From NCBI RefSeq assembly GCF_000306115.2, contig NZ_AKWX02000020.1:496001-560000 (forward strand): DNA of 64,000 bases, in the 5' to 3' direction. Positions within the stretch are counted from its first letter, which is position 1. Each line of letters starts with the position of its first letter. Origin of the DNA: Leptospira wolffii serovar Khorat str. Khorat-H2 (GTDB taxonomy: Bacteria > Spirochaetota > Leptospiria > Leptospirales > Leptospiraceae). Position numbers and translations under genes: made by a program. Positions 56,695 to 64,000 of this stretch are shown in pieces. The notes under the pieces are model-generated. The model was not told where the DNA came from. It ran no database searches and saw only the letters and a program-made list of their open reading frames with translations.

Positions 56695-57462
56695 CTATTT
56701 CAAGAAACCATAAAGCCAAGTTTTTACATTAGAATGGCAAACAAAGTCGCCGTTTTCGACCGGCGCGTAAGTATATGAAAGGTGCTTTGGAAGCTTTTTG
56801 TTTTTTTCGGAAACCCAGCGTAAATTTCTTTTCCCGGGATCGATTTTCAATTCTATCATGCCTGTTCCGTCCATTAGGGATTCAAAGTGAATTATGTAAG
56901 ACTCCTTTTCTTTTCGGACATCGGTGATTCTATAAACATATCCTTCATATTTGGATCCGAATTCGAAGGTGTCTATCAAGGTCTTGAAGTTCAGCGACAT
57001 GTGCTCCTTCCAAGTCACATTTTCATCGCCGGCTACGAAGCTTTCCTTGGATCGTAAGTCAATTTGGCAATGCCCAGGATCAAAATTTCGGAATAGACTT
57101 TGCAGGTCCGCGTAAAGTTGTCTTCGAATATCCGGATTTCCAACGAATAAGGAGTTCTTAGAATCATAAAAACTCTCGTCGATTTTTCCGGCGTAACCGC
57201 TAAAGATCCATCCCGATTGCCCCTTAAAGTTCACAAACCACCAAGCGGCTTCTTGCCCATCTATATTATTCCTAACTCCGCTACTTAAGAATTCGAAGAT
57301 CTCATTTTTAGGAATTAAGGTGATTTTTGTCCCCGACTTTGTGGGGTCTTTTCGAAGTATAAGACCGCTGTCCGTCCATACGAATCCTCTTTCTTTCGCT
57401 TCGCCGTAAACGAAGGAGAATGTTAAGAAGAATAGGATCCAGATTAGAATCATTCTGCTCAT
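56695..57462 (-). CDS. Secreted protein with SH3-like domain
   Basis: A 255-residue protein. The signal peptide covers about 1-20 (FLTFSFVYGEA). An SH3b-type domain follows: GLILRKDPTKSGTKITLIPKNEIFEFL, then AAWWFVNFKGQSGWIFSGYAGKI. The C-terminal 150 residues are unassigned but carry two cysteines. SH3b domains bind cell-wall or protein targets. It starts 14 bases after the ZIP transporter stop on the same strand, with AAAAGGAAAG before its ATG, so it is in that operon. Confidence 0.78.
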   Translation of the reverse strand: MSRMILIWILFFLTFSFVYGEAKERGFVWTDSGLILRKDPTKSGTKITLIPKNEIFEFLSSGVRNNIDGQEAAWWFVNFKGQSGWIFSGYAGKIDESFYDSKNSLFVGNPDIRRQLYADLQSLFRNFDPGHCQIDLRSKESFVAGDENVTWKEHMSLNFKTLIDTFEFGSKYEGYVYRITDVRKEKESYIIHFESLMDGTGMIELKIDPGKRNLRWVSEKNKKLPKHLSYTYAPVENGDFVCHSNVKTWLYGFLK

Positions 57463-57476
57463 TACTTTCCTTTTTC

Positions 57477-58256
57477 CTAACTAAAAATCGTATCCAAGTA
57501 CATCATGAAAACGAATCCGAAGATCAAAGTCAAAGCGGAGAAATCGTGGAATCCTCTTTTATGAGTCTCCGGAATAATTTCTCCTACAATGATAAACAAC
57601 ATGGCTCCTGCGGCAAACCCCATGGTCCAAGGCATGATCGGTCCGGCCATCGATACTGCCAGGCTTCCTAAAAGTCCTCCGATCGGTTCCACTAGGCCCG
57701 TAAGGAATGCGATCCAAAAGGATTTCCATTTGGAATATTTTATGGAAAGAAGGGAGACTGCGACCGCCAATCCTTCCGGTATGTTTTGGATACCGATTCC
57801 CGTCGCAAGAGAGATTCCGCCGGCCAGATCGTCTCCCGCGAAACCTACTCCTACCGCCATGCCTTCCGGAAAATTGTGGAGCGTGATTGCGATTACGAAT
57901 AACCAGATTCTGCTTAGAGCTTTGCTATCCGGACCTTCCTTTCCGGAAATGAAATGCTCATGGGGAGCATATTTGTGAATGCAGAAAAGAGTTCCTACAC
58001 CGAAGAGTAGACCGAAGATTACGATCCCCGCGATCGAGTTCTTGTTTTTGAAGTATTTCTCTCCTATTTGTAATGCAGGTAAAAGAAGAGAGAAGAAGGA
58101 TGCGGCAAGCATGATGCCCGCAGCGAAACTCAATAATCCGTCTTCCAATCGAGTGGATAATTTACGAATCAGGAAAACTCCCAGAGCACCAAATCCGGTC
58201 AATAAACCGGCCCCCAAACTGGAGAGGAATCCGACTAGAACGATATTATGAGTCAT
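57477..58256 (-). CDS. ZIP family metal transporter
   Basis: A 259-residue protein with about eight membrane segments. The ZIP signature is clear: ITLHNFPEGMAVGVGFAG in TM4, then ATGIGIQNIPEGLAVAVSLL in TM5, with the conserved His/Glu metal site. MPWTMGFAAGAMLFIIVGEIIPETHKRG follows. It takes up zinc or another divalent metal across the inner membrane. The frame extends to 58448, but the ATG at 58256 fits. The following gene encodes a secreted SH3 protein, probably co-transcribed. Confidence 0.92.
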   Translation of the reverse strand: MTHNIVLVGFLSSLGAGLLTGFGALGVFLIRKLSTRLEDGLLSFAAGIMLAASFFSLLLPALQIGEKYFKNKNSIAGIVIFGLLFGVGTLFCIHKYAPHEHFISGKEGPDSKALSRIWLFVIAITLHNFPEGMAVGVGFAGDDLAGGISLATGIGIQNIPEGLAVAVSLLSIKYSKWKSFWIAFLTGLVEPIGGLLGSLAVSMAGPIMPWTMGFAAGAMLFIIVGEIIPETHKRGFHDFSALTLIFGFVFMMYLDTIFS

Positions 58257-58524
58257 AGACCGATTTCGATTCGGAAAAGGAATTTGAACCAGTAAAAAAT
58301 TCCGCGGCAGGGATGCGAAAGGCGATAGTTCCGAGCGAATCGCTAGTAAGTATCCTAGAATTTTTCCGTTGCGAGGAATGAGCGTTAGCGAACCTGTAGC
58401 AGCCCGGTTCTTGCAAACGCAAGAAGCCGCCCAATAAAAAATTTCCAAATTGATTTAAGGTTTCTTCTGGACTTGTCTTCGTTTGGGTCTTTACTTTGGT
58501 CTCTATTCTTACTGCAGGTAACGT
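58257..58524. other. Intergenic region between divergent genes
   Basis: About 270 bases. It holds a perfect 7-bp hairpin, TTCTTGC-aaac-GCAAGAA at 58408-58425, and a GAGCGTTAGCGA tract nearby that looks like dispersed noncoding sequence. No ORF is credible. Promoters for the ZIP gene and the gene at 58525 must lie here but are not clear. Confidence 0.45.
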
Positions 58525-59145
58525 ATGAAACTCCTTCCTAGATTGATTTCCGTTTTCTCGATTGTATTCTTAACGGGTGCCTTGTCCGCCCAAAACGAAA
58601 CTTTGCCGGTCACGGTAAATTCTTGGCCCTCCGATTTCGCTTCTTTCGAATCCTTTAGGGATGCGAATGCAGGATCCCCCCAAGGAGCCGTTGTGGTTTT
58701 GATCGCCGCATTATCCGTATATTCCAAAAATGCGGAAGAGGGACGGAAGGCGCTGATCATCAGCTTGGATAGCAATTCCTTGGTTCAGGATACTTCTCCG
58801 AACGGTTACAAGGGATTTAACGTGAATCGAAATACGATCGATTTGGTTAGAAGGCAATTGGAGCAGCATCCGTATTTGATCGGATCCTATCTGCCTGGTT
58901 CCTCTTTCGGAAACGGCTATAAACCCGGAACTTCCCCTTATACTTTTAACTTAACTTCGAATAAATTCAGCGGCACCGAAGAATCGGGGCAAAGAAAATT
59001 ATTCATTCCTTCTTCCGGCGCGGATACTCCTCGTCCGGTTACGGTAAAGAAGAATTCGAAAGGAGTTTGGAAGGCTTCCGAATTTTCCAGCTTACTTGTA
59101 GGAATCAAAAAGCCTACTACCTCGAATCCTGCGGACGATCTTTGA
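58525..59145 (+). CDS. DUF6935-like secreted protein
   Basis: A 206-residue secreted protein. The signal peptide covers about 1-22 (VFLTGALSAQ). The mature part has SFESFRDANAGSPQGAVVVLIAALSVYSKNAEEGRKALIIS, then LVRRQLEQHPYLIGSYLPG and KLFIPSSGADTPRPVTVKK. This resembles a conserved spirochaete family (DUF6935) of unknown role; the family name is from memory. A hairpin at 59155 follows the stop. Confidence 0.7.
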   Translation: MKLLPRLISVFSIVFLTGALSAQNETLPVTVNSWPSDFASFESFRDANAGSPQGAVVVLIAALSVYSKNAEEGRKALIISLDSNSLVQDTSPNGYKGFNVNRNTIDLVRRQLEQHPYLIGSYLPGSSFGNGYKPGTSPYTFNLTSNKFSGTEESGQRKLFIPSSGADTPRPVTVKKNSKGVWKASEFSSLLVGIKKPTTSNPADDL

Positions 59146-59154
59146 TCTAAAAGG

Positions 59155-59179
59155 AATGCTCCCTGAGAAAGGGAGCATT
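59155..59179. terminator. Hairpin terminator between convergent genes
   Basis: A perfect 10-bp stem, AATGCTCCCT and AGGGAGCATT, with loop gagaa. On the minus strand it is followed by CCTTTTAG, so it can end the antiporter gene at 59191. On the plus strand it is 9 bases after the DUF6935 stop and is followed by cgggaagaaaatt, so termination that way is weaker. Confidence 0.7.
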
Positions 59180-59190
59180 CGGGAAGAAAA

Positions 59191-60984
59191 TTAGGAAGCC
59201 TCTTTCTGGACCATATCTCTCGCGAACGCTTCTTCTAATTGGCGAATGGCGTTTTTGGAGAATGCGATCATTTCCTTTTCACTGTGACGTATCTTGTACT
59301 GTTCTAAGATCATCGCTTCATCGTAATTGCGGAACTTTTGGGTAAAGTATTCCACTTCCGAAGGCAGAAATCCTAAATCGACCAGAGTTTCCTGAGCGAT
59401 CTCCAAAGAAGAAGCGAAAGTATCCCTTCGAATCGTTTCGATTCCTACTTCCAAAAGATCGAAGTAATGCGATCTATTTCTAGCTCTAGCGATGATTTTT
59501 AAGTTGGGAAAATGTTCCTTGGCAATCGTTGCGATTTTTACGGATAATTCCGCATCCTGAACCGCTAAAACAAGTATATCCGCTTGCGCCGCTCCCGCTG
59601 CGACGAGCAAATCCAAACGACTCGCATCCCCGTAATAAATCTTGTGGCCGAATTTTCTAGCGGAGTTCACTTGATCCGCGTTATGCTCCAACGCCGTGAA
59701 TCCTACTTTATGTAAATAAAGCATCCTGGCTACGATCTGACCCACCCGTCCGAATCCTGCGATGATCACTCTATTTCTTTCATGAATAGGATCCGCCGGT
59801 CTTTCTTCCTGGACGTTCGTATAAGGATCGATCCATTTATCCTTGAATATGCCTACGAAAGGAGTGAGTAGCATGGAGACGGTTACGATTACGATCGAAT
59901 AGTCCGCGATATTTTTTTCCAAGATGGATAATTGCACTGCTACGTTCAGGATTACGAATGCGAATTCCCCTCCCTGGGAGATGGTCACTGCAAGATTCGA
60001 AGAGGAGTCCGAATTCAATTTGCTCGCTCTTCCTATGAGGAATAACACGATTCCTTTTATAGAAAGAAGTCCGAATGCAAGTGCGAGTATTAGAAGCGGA
60101 TTAGAGATGAGAATTTCCAGATTCATGGACATCCCCACCGCCAAGAAGAATAGTCCTAAAAGCAGACCCTTAAACGGTTCTAGGTTCGCTTCCAGTTCAT
60201 GTCTATACTCCGAATCGGCGAGTAAAACTCCCCCTAAGAAGGAACCTAAGGCCATGGAGAGTCCGACTTTTTCCATCGCCAAAGAGACTCCGAGCACGAG
60301 AAGAAGGGAAAGCGCCACGAATATCTCATGGTTTCCGGAAGCGGCGATCATCCGGAATAGGGGCCTCATCAGAAAACGGCCGCTTAAGATGACTAGTATG
60401 ATAGCAAGTAAAGCAGTTCCTAATTTATAAAGATCCAAGGACTCGTTTCCCGAACTATTCGAATTCATCGCTGCCAAAGGAAGAATCGCCATAATTGGAA
60501 TCACCGCCAAATCTTGGAAGAGTAGAATGGCGAATGCGGATCGACCATGATTCGTTTTTAGTTGGTTCTTTTCCGCGAGAGATTGCAAAGCGAATGCGGT
60601 GGAGGATAGGGATAAGCTAAGTCCTAAAATGACCGAAGAAACCAGGTTCAGTTGGAATAGATAAGAAATACTCGCGGCAAGAATTAATGAGGTAAGAAGT
60701 ACTTGGCTGATTCCCATCCCGAAAACCGGTTTTCTTAAGACCCATAAAGTTTGGGGTCTCAGTTCCAAGCCGATGAGAAAGAGCAGAAGCACCACCCCGA
60801 ATTCCGCAAAATGCATGATCTCGGTGCCTCCGGTGACCAATCGGATTCCGTGAGGTCCGATCAATATTCCTCCGGCAACGTATCCTATAATGGATCCAAT
60901 GCCGAATTTTTTAAAGATCGGAACGCAAAGAACGGCTGTTGTGAGTAGGATGATTGCGGTGACGATTAAACTTTTTTCTTCCAT
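59191..60984 (-). CDS. CPA2 (KefB/KefC-type) cation:proton antiporter with RCK domain
   Basis: A 597-residue membrane protein with about 12 transmembrane segments over 1-390, starting IFKKFGIGSIIGYVAGGILIGPHGIRLV. FLIGLELRPQTLW and DLAVIPIMAILPL follow. An RCK/TrkA-N domain covers about 405-540 (NRVIIAGFGRVGQIVARMLY, then HKIYYGDASRLDLLVAAGA). It would exchange K+ for H+, as in glutathione-gated Kef. It is a second, distant copy of the antiporter at 43965-45740, without that protein's basic tail. The ATG at 60984 is preferred over the preceding TTG. Confidence 0.92.
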   Translation of the reverse strand: MEEKSLIVTAIILLTTAVLCVPIFKKFGIGSIIGYVAGGILIGPHGIRLVTGGTEIMHFAEFGVVLLLFLIGLELRPQTLWVLRKPVFGMGISQVLLTSLILAASISYLFQLNLVSSVILGLSLSLSSTAFALQSLAEKNQLKTNHGRSAFAILLFQDLAVIPIMAILPLAAMNSNSSGNESLDLYKLGTALLAIILVILSGRFLMRPLFRMIAASGNHEIFVALSLLLVLGVSLAMEKVGLSMALGSFLGGVLLADSEYRHELEANLEPFKGLLLGLFFLAVGMSMNLEILISNPLLILALAFGLLSIKGIVLFLIGRASKLNSDSSSNLAVTISQGGEFAFVILNVAVQLSILEKNIADYSIVIVTVSMLLTPFVGIFKDKWIDPYTNVQEERPADPIHERNRVIIAGFGRVGQIVARMLYLHKVGFTALEHNADQVNSARKFGHKIYYGDASRLDLLVAAGAAQADILVLAVQDAELSVKIATIAKEHFPNLKIIARARNRSHYFDLLEVGIETIRRDTFASSLEIAQETLVDLGFLPSEVEYFTQKFRNYDEAMILEQYKIRHSEKEMIAFSKNAIRQLEEAFARDMVQKEAS

Positions 60985-61217
60985 CAATTCGTTTCCTTTG
61001 GTTTTTCGTTCGGTTTACATTAGACTTTTTTCGACCGTAAATCTATTAGTCTTTCCTCTGCGATCGAGGCTAATCGTTCAAGAATTAAGTTCCATTCTTA
61101 TTTTCTTTCGAATCCGAATAAATAAACCGGGAATTTAAGCCTCCGGGGTTTGAAAGAAAAGCTTGCGGGATGAGGGCGCAAAGATTCAATAACGAAGCCT
61201 TCCTTAGGCGTCCGTCG

Positions 61218-62495
61218 ATGAGAGTTCGGTTTTTGAAATTCATTTGCATCTTTTGCTTTTCTTTCGCTCTGGTCGGATTGGAAGCGCAGGAGAAAAAGTC
61301 TCCCGAAACTCAGAAAATTCAGGAAAAGGAAATCTCCACTTCCGCAAAGTCGGTAGAGCCGCCGACCGAGGAAAAAAAAGAAGACGCTTATATTAAAGAA
61401 GAAGAATTGAAGCCCGCTTCGAACCAGAAAAAAGATCCCGTTGTGTTCGGATTCTTAGTGGACGGATACTATAACGCTAGTTTGAACCGGCCAGATTCCA
61501 AGGAATTACAGTATACTACTCAGGCGACTCGCACCAACGAATACAATATCAACCTCGCTTACGTAGACGCCAAGGTGGAGACGGATAAATACAGAGGTAG
61601 ACTTGCTCTTCAATTCGGTACTTCCGTCGTCGCCAATTATGGAGGAGAAGGAACCACGGGTAAGACTTCCAACGAAACTTCGATTCGCAATATGCAGGAA
61701 GCTTACGGAGGGTTTCGGCTGGGAAAATCCACCTGGTTGGATGCGGGGATTTATTTCGGGCATCTGGGATACGAATCCTGGATATCCCACGAAAACTTCG
61801 TTTATACGAGAGCATTCTCCCTCGACTACGTTCCTTATTACGTTTCCGGAGTACGCCTAAGCGGAAAGATTACGGAAAAATTATCCTACCAATTGCATCT
61901 AAATAACGGTTACCAAGTCGTGACCGACAATAACAAGGATATCTCCGGCGGATTCAGATTAGAATGGAATCCCATAGGAAATCTAATGTTTCGATGGAAC
62001 ACATTTGCGGGAAACGAACAACCGACTGCGACTCCCAAGGAAATGAGATACTATAATAATTTCATCGCAGAATGGAAGCCTCTCGAGCATCTCACTTTGG
62101 CTTCTTCTTTCGATGTGGGATACCAAGAAAGGGCGAGTAGAGAGGACCTGGTTTATACGGATAACGGTCCTTTATACGTTCGTAGAGATAGTAACGCTTT
62201 TAGGCAGATTTATGTGGGAAATATCTGGTTTGCGTACCGGTTCCTTCCGGAATGGAGGATCGGAACCCGTTTGGAAAGGTATTTGGATCGGGAGCAAATG
62301 ATTATCGTCACGAATAGCAAGGACGGTTTCCAAACAAGCGGAGCTACCGCTACTCTCGATTATATTCCGGATCCCGCGGTTTTAGTCAGATTCACCTACC
62401 AATACAGACGTTCTATGGACTCCATCTATCCGCATGAAACTCATACTTCCAAATTGGATAGAATGTTCATCTTCTCCTTATCCATTAAGATTTGA
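61218..62495 (+). CDS. Putative outer membrane beta-barrel (porin-2/BBP2-like)
   Basis: A 425-residue protein. The signal peptide MRVRFLKFICIFCFSFALVG ends near GLEAQ. A charged Lys/Glu-rich segment follows to about 75. The rest alternates strands, beginning VFGFLVDGYYNASLNRP and INLAYVDAKVETDKYRGRLALQFG, and ends IFSLSIKI. This is the beta-barrel porin-2 pattern found in many Leptospira outer membrane proteins. The frame is open to 61170, but the ATG at 61218 starts the signal peptide directly. The stop overlaps the convergent gene by 18 bases. Confidence 0.82.
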   Translation: MRVRFLKFICIFCFSFALVGLEAQEKKSPETQKIQEKEISTSAKSVEPPTEEKKEDAYIKEEELKPASNQKKDPVVFGFLVDGYYNASLNRPDSKELQYTTQATRTNEYNINLAYVDAKVETDKYRGRLALQFGTSVVANYGGEGTTGKTSNETSIRNMQEAYGGFRLGKSTWLDAGIYFGHLGYESWISHENFVYTRAFSLDYVPYYVSGVRLSGKITEKLSYQLHLNNGYQVVTDNNKDISGGFRLEWNPIGNLMFRWNTFAGNEQPTATPKEMRYYNNFIAEWKPLEHLTLASSFDVGYQERASREDLVYTDNGPLYVRRDSNAFRQIYVGNIWFAYRFLPEWRIGTRLERYLDREQMIIVTNSKDGFQTSGATATLDYIPDPAVLVRFTYQYRRSMDSIYPHETHTSKLDRMFIFSLSIKI

Positions 62496-62831
62496 TAAAT
62501 TCCTCCAAATTTTCCTACCCGAAGTTCCCGGCGGAACAAGAAGTATCTTTCTTCCTAAGGGGGATTGCAAACTGGAAGCGATCGCGATCCTGTCTCTCTC
62601 ACATACGTCCAGACAAGAAACTTCCACTACACGGACGGATTCGATTCCTTCCGATCTAAGAGCAGCTTTAATTTCTCCCTTTAATCTTGTCTTGCCGAAG
62701 GAAACTTCTCCTCGGATTTTAGAGGCGCATTTCGTGCAGATCAAGATCGCCTCTTCCCAATTCGCTTCCGTGTTTTCTAATGCTTCGCCTTCGGTCTCGT
62801 TCTTCGGATCGAATAAGGTTCTAAATTTCAT
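62478..62831 (-). CDS. (2Fe-2S) ferredoxin/thioredoxin-like cysteine protein
   Basis: A 117-residue soluble protein. Four cysteines are in the order ICTKCASK (about 31-34) and VSCLDVCERDRIAI (about 73-77), as in thioredoxin-like 2Fe-2S ferredoxins. The C-terminal part is basic (GRKIWRN). The Fe-S call rests only on cysteine spacing. It is convergent with the porin-like gene, sharing 18 bases at the 3' ends, and divergent from gpx. Confidence 0.65.
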   Translation of the reverse strand: MKFRTLFDPKNETEGEALENTEANWEEAILICTKCASKIRGEVSFGKTRLKGEIKAALRSEGIESVRVVEVSCLDVCERDRIAIASSLQSPLGRKILLVPPGTSGRKIWRNLSNLNG

Positions 62832-62978
62832 TCTTTCTTCCCTTACAATTTAGTTGTTTCTCCTGCCGGATTCTTGGAATTAATTCGGGATCTATGAGAA
62901 TTTTATATCCAGTCTCGACCGAGGTTTAGGCTCAAAAAAAGAAATGTACGAAATTGAAAAAAGATTGAACAAAATTAA

Positions 62979-62990
62979 ATTGTATACAAT
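62979..62990. promoter_or_regulatory. OhrR-type operator in the gpx leader
   Basis: ATTGTATACAAT is a perfect 12-bp palindrome. It and the flanking AATTAAATTGTA resemble TACAATT-AATTGTA sites bound by OhrR. It lies 30 bases before the gpx ATG, over or near the expected promoter, and ohrR is encoded directly downstream. The match is from memory of published sites. Confidence 0.7.
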
Positions 62991-63019
62991 CTAAATGGGA
63001 AACACCACGAGGTAGGGAA

Positions 63020-63505
63020 ATGGCCCAGAATTTATACGAACTTACGGCTACTTTAAATAATGGAAAAGAAAAGAAGCTGGAAGATTACAAAGGAAAAGTA
63101 CTCTTGATCGTGAATACCGCTAGTCAATGCGGATTTACCCCCCAGTACAAGGGACTACAGGAAATGTACGACAAGTACAAAGGAAACGGTCTGGAGATCC
63201 TGGGATTTCCATGCGACCAATTCGGTCACCAGGAGCCTGGGACGGATGCAGAGATCCAAAGTTTCTGCGAAGTCAATTTCGGAGTAAACTTTCCTCTCTT
63301 CAAAAAGATCGAAGTAAACGGAGAAGGAACTCATCCGATATACACCTTCCTGAAACAAAAGGCCCCGGGACTTTTGGGACAATCCATAAAATGGAATTTC
63401 ACTAAGTTCCTAGTGGATAAGCAAGGAAACGTCATCAAGAGATTCGCTCCGATGACTCCTCCCGAGAAAATAGACAGCCAGATCAAGGAACTTCTTTCCA
63501 AGTGA
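63020..63505 (+). CDS. Glutathione peroxidase family (thiol peroxidase)
   Basis: A 161-residue enzyme reducing peroxides. NTASQCGFTPQYKGLQ carries the peroxidatic Cys in place of selenocysteine. LGFPCDQFGHQEPG has the resolving region with a second Cys and the conserved Gln. KWNFTKFLVDKQG gives the WNF(T/E)K tryptophan/asparagine. Such bacterial enzymes usually use thioredoxin. GAGGTAGG precedes the ATG. Its stop overlaps the ohrR GTG (GTGA), so the two are coupled. Confidence 0.93.
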   Translation: MAQNLYELTATLNNGKEKKLEDYKGKVLLIVNTASQCGFTPQYKGLQEMYDKYKGNGLEILGFPCDQFGHQEPGTDAEIQSFCEVNFGVNFPLFKKIEVNGEGTHPIYTFLKQKAPGLLGQSIKWNFTKFLVDKQGNVIKRFAPMTPPEKIDSQIKELLSK

Positions 63506-63951
63506 ATTACGAATCCTTAAAGCTGGAGAATCAGATCTGCTTTCCGCTTTATGCTTCTTCCAGGGCGGTGACGGCGTTATACCGCCCGCTTCTGGAGGAG
63601 TTGGATATCACATATCCTCAGTATCTAGTATTATTAGTTCTTTGGGAGAAGGATGGCATCACTCTTAAGGAAATAGGCGACCGGCTATTTTTGGATTCCG
63701 GTACCCTGACCCCTCTTTTGAAAAAGATGGAAACTCTAGGTCTCTTGACTCGAGAAAGATCCGAAAACGACGAACGTTCTCTTGTGGTTCGTCTCAGCCA
63801 GAAGGCTCGCAATCTCAAGAAAAAAGCGGTATGTATACCGGAACGCCTGATGGAAGCCTCGGGTCTAAGCCAGGAGAGAGTGACTCGATTAAAAAAGGAT
63901 ATAGACGAACTGCTACATCTGGTGGAGGAAAAAGTCCGAAATTCGGCGTGA
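63502..63951 (+). CDS. ohrR: OhrR-type MarR family peroxide-sensing regulator
   Basis: A 149-residue winged-HTH regulator. NQICFPLYASSRAVTALYRPLLEELDITYPQYLVLLVLWE is characteristic of OhrR, with the redox-active Cys at about residue 13. LKEIGDRLFLDSGTLTPLLKKMETLGLLTRERSENDERSLVVRLS is the DNA-binding wing. Organic peroxide oxidises the Cys and releases DNA. It starts with GTG overlapping the gpx stop. It probably represses gpx-ohrR through the palindrome at 62979. No ohr gene is visible in the window. Confidence 0.88.
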   Translation: MNYESLKLENQICFPLYASSRAVTALYRPLLEELDITYPQYLVLLVLWEKDGITLKEIGDRLFLDSGTLTPLLKKMETLGLLTRERSENDERSLVVRLSQKARNLKKKAVCIPERLMEASGLSQERVTRLKKDIDELLHLVEEKVRNSA

Positions 63952-64000
63952 CAAATCCTTTTTCCCGGAAAGTATTGAGCCCTCTTTTAATTCGCGCGCA

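Noticed and set aside
54761..56700. tRNA-Gly as an attachment site with flanking direct repeat
   Set aside because: I looked for a second copy of the tRNA 3' end downstream and found none, and no integrase gene is present. Integration at this tRNA remains only a possibility.
62434..62853. 139-residue plus-strand ORF past the porin-like gene
   Set aside because: It is antisense to the cysteine-rich gene at 62478-62831, whose CxxC/CxxxC pattern looks genuine.

Overview
The window reads as spirochaete chromosome, most probably Leptospira. The periplasmic-flagellum hook genes flgN, flgK and flgL sit next to fliW and csrA. There are two chemoreceptors plus the wreck of a third, many signal-peptide or lipoprotein ORFs of Leptospira type, a DUF2339 giant membrane protein and two KefB-type antiporters. 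This is inferred from gene content. Base composition is moderate throughout except for one clearly AT-rich patch near 55.2-56.7 kb. I see no insertion sequence, prophage block, rRNA or CRISPR array.

Layout. 0-1.5 kb: tRNA-Arg, two DUF4870-like membrane proteins, two tRNA-Ser. 1.5-8.9 kb: a 23S rRNA m5U methyltransferase-like enzyme, a patatin phospholipase, an ABC-2 exporter pair coupled to pyrD, then sixA-hpt. 8.8-14.9 kb: membrane proteins of unknown role, a DUF1569 lipoprotein, a divergent pair of citrate synthase paralogues (one with a MerR/excisionase-type DNA-binding domain), and an M23 envelope peptidase. 15.2-20.7 kb: flgN-flgK-flgL, then fliW-csrA and a SHOCT lipoprotein. 20.7-26.8 kb: a beta-barrel candidate, a SIMPL protein, an M48 protease and DUF2339. 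27.0-38.2 kb: a 1324-residue six-PAS/GAF histidine kinase, an MCP, PhoD phosphatase with an alpha/beta hydrolase, MTA phosphorylase, a second MCP, and an internally deleted MCP copy. 38.2-48.9 kb: a BtuF-like protein and acetyl-CoA synthetase, a DUF374 acyltransferase, folE, a glycosyltransferase, DUF1289, a Kef antiporter, a zinc ribbon protein, rocD, and two related lipoproteins with DUF423. 49-54.8 kb: phzF, a TetR regulator with a clear operator and the membrane operon it faces, DUF1801, a YnfA-like protein, M32 carboxypeptidase and tRNA-Gly. 54.9-56.7 kb: the AT-rich insert. 56.7-64 kb: SH3 and ZIP genes, a DUF6935-like protein, a second Kef antiporter, a porin-like barrel, a cysteine-rich (2Fe-2S)-like protein, and gpx-ohrR behind an OhrR-type palindrome.

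How the genes work together. The best-supported circuits are local. FliW and CsrA sit beside the flagellar hook genes, and the flgK leader carries a cluster of GGA triplets typical of CsrA targets. A TetR protein faces a two-gene membrane operon across a 9-bp-arm palindrome. An OhrR-type repressor is translationally coupled to a glutathione peroxidase whose leader holds an ATTGTATACAAT site. A DNA-binding citrate synthase is divergent from a plain citrate synthase across two similar dyads.

The least explained part is the AT-rich insert beside tRNA-Gly. It holds a lipoprotein, an unlisted 41-residue ORF overlapping its end, an 89-residue hydrophobic peptide with an LGGD motif, and a second, apparently 5'-truncated relative of that peptide about 1.2 kb away. 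All functional names are family assignments from motifs read by eye; no database search was run.
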